Shown here piece by piece: positions 63,191 through 64,000 of a stretch of DNA of 64,000 bases. Numbering within the stretch: position 1 is the first letter of the stretch; each line of letters starts with the position of its first letter. The translations under genes and the position numbers were made by a program. The stretch covers positions 2,356,001 to 2,420,000 of the forward strand of contig JBAIAA010000531.1 of the NCBI GenBank assembly GCA_037893245.1, read 5' to 3'. The notes beneath the pieces were generated by a model. That model was not told the origin of the DNA. It ran no database searches and worked only from the letters and a program-made list of their open reading frames with translations. Origin of the DNA: Crossaster papposus. Lineage: Eukaryota > Echinodermata > Asteroidea > Velatida > Solasteridae.

Positions 63191-63900
63191 GAAGCACTTT
63201 AGCTCTAGTTCGAGCTGTGCCCGTCAATGCAGCGGGGCGGGGTCTCGTCGGGACATTCCCCAGTTTTTCTGTACAAAACATACTGAGTCCGGGGGGGGGG
63301 GGGGGTGTGCTGCAGACGGCGGCACATCAGACGGCTCGTTTAACACGAGCACGTCAAACGAGCTCGAGCAGTGGCCGTCGATGCGGCGGGGGCGGGCCCC
63401 GTCAGGACACTCCCCTGATTTACTACGCTACCCCGATGCGTTCCCAGTTCCCCACCGGAGCTGCTCCGCACGGGAGCTAACGGGGCGAAGTTGCTCCAAA
63501 CACAGGCCAATGGAAATGGAGAGCTGGAGTTGCTCCTCATGGGAAGCAACGGGACGAGGCTGCTCCACACGCAAGGCAATGGGGCGGAGCCATCACAGCT
63601 GCTCCTCGTGGGAGTCAACGGGGCAGAGCTGGTCCGCACACAAGCTAATGGAGTGAAGCCGTCAGCGCTGCTCCGCACACAAGTCAACGGAGCGGAGCTG
63701 CTCCGCACACAAGCCAATGGATCGGAGCCGTCAGCGCTGCTCCGCACACAAGTCAACGGAACGGAGCTGGTCCGCACACAAGCCACTGGAGCGGAGCCGT
63801 CAGCACTGCTTCGCACACATAACAAGTCAACGGGGCGGAGCTGCTCTGCACACAAGCCAATGGAGCGGGGATGTTCTGCACGCAAGCCGACATAGTGGGG
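63191..63900. repeat. GC-rich ~45-bp minisatellite
   Basis: Loose repeats of GCTGCTCCGCACACAAGTCA plus ACGGAGCGGAGC from about 63480 to 63890, preceded by CCGTC/GGGGCGGG blocks and a G-tract (63291-63305). Long frames on both strands are repeat translations without a convincing start. Confidence 0.75.
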
Positions 63901-64000
63901 CCACCCCATTTAGTCTAAGAGCTAGCTCCATAAGATTTCACCCCATTTCACCCAGAAGGTTTGACCCCTTAAAGTTACTTAGGTTGTTCAAGTCATTCAC

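Noticed and set aside
63217-63909. Long frames at the right end
   Set aside because: GC-rich minisatellite read through in several frames, no start context or domain.

Overview
This is a metazoan (eukaryotic) segment, not bacterial. Coding blocks are split by GT/AG introns. The window holds non-LTR retrotransposons, a Helitron of the Helentron type, a tRNA-derived SINE, foldback/MITE elements, satellites and a vertebrate-type (TTAGGG)n telomere-repeat patch. AT-rich sequence, G/C homopolymer tracts and the mix of THAP, P2X7-type, DUF6589-type, DUF7869-type and HECT/integrase genes fit a marine invertebrate such as a lancelet, echinoderm, hemichordate or mollusc. I cannot name the species. I see no clearly single-copy housekeeping gene, and nearly everything is mobile or mobile-derived.

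Layout. 1-4.6 kb: a minus-strand DUF6589-type gene with a 437-bp internal tandem duplication and frameshifts. 5.1-18.8 kb: one minus-strand non-LTR element whose ORF is split by a 10.85-kb DNA transposon (6792-17637). The transposon has 15-bp perfect terminal inverted repeats and a TTAA target duplication, and its removal restores the LINE reading frame exactly. It carries two convergent spliced genes: a THAP-domain, Kolobok-like transposase (plus) and a P2X7-cytoplasmic-domain protein (minus). It also contains at least three smaller inverted-repeat elements, one of them inside a transposase exon. 19.0-19.9 kb: a tyrosine recombinase. 20.1-22.8 kb: a hairpin-forming satellite alternating with two copies of an inverted-repeat unit that has a conserved 44-codon ORF; one copy has gained telomere repeats.

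23.3-27.2 kb: the 3' half of a minus-strand DUF7869-type gene, with a foldback element in one intron. 27.6-34.8 kb: a pile-up of five non-LTR fragments, including one inserted in frame inside another. 35.7-36.0 kb: a tRNA-like sequence inside a short inverted-repeat unit. 36.2-42.7 kb: the terminal HECT exon (plus) faces, tail to tail, a decayed integrase-domain gene (minus) that is interrupted by a 136-bp satellite and another foldback cluster.

44.9-59.5 kb: a decayed Helentron with a cysteine-protease-like ORF, Rep, a PIF1 helicase fused to an AP-type endonuclease, and an RPA-like protein. It is broken by a SINE, two minisatellites and a 4.6-kb stretch of unrelated sequence. Its last intron holds a retroposed C2H2 ORF with a 20-bp target duplication. 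59.7-60.9 kb: an internally deleted IS630/Tc1-like element. 61-64 kb: mostly unassigned sequence ending in a GC-rich minisatellite.

The clearest candidate for a little-described system is the two-gene Kolobok-like transposon at 6.8-17.6 kb. Exon boundaries were placed by eye from splice dinucleotides and family resemblance, so treat them as good to a few bases. Family names are recalled from motif patterns, not from searches.
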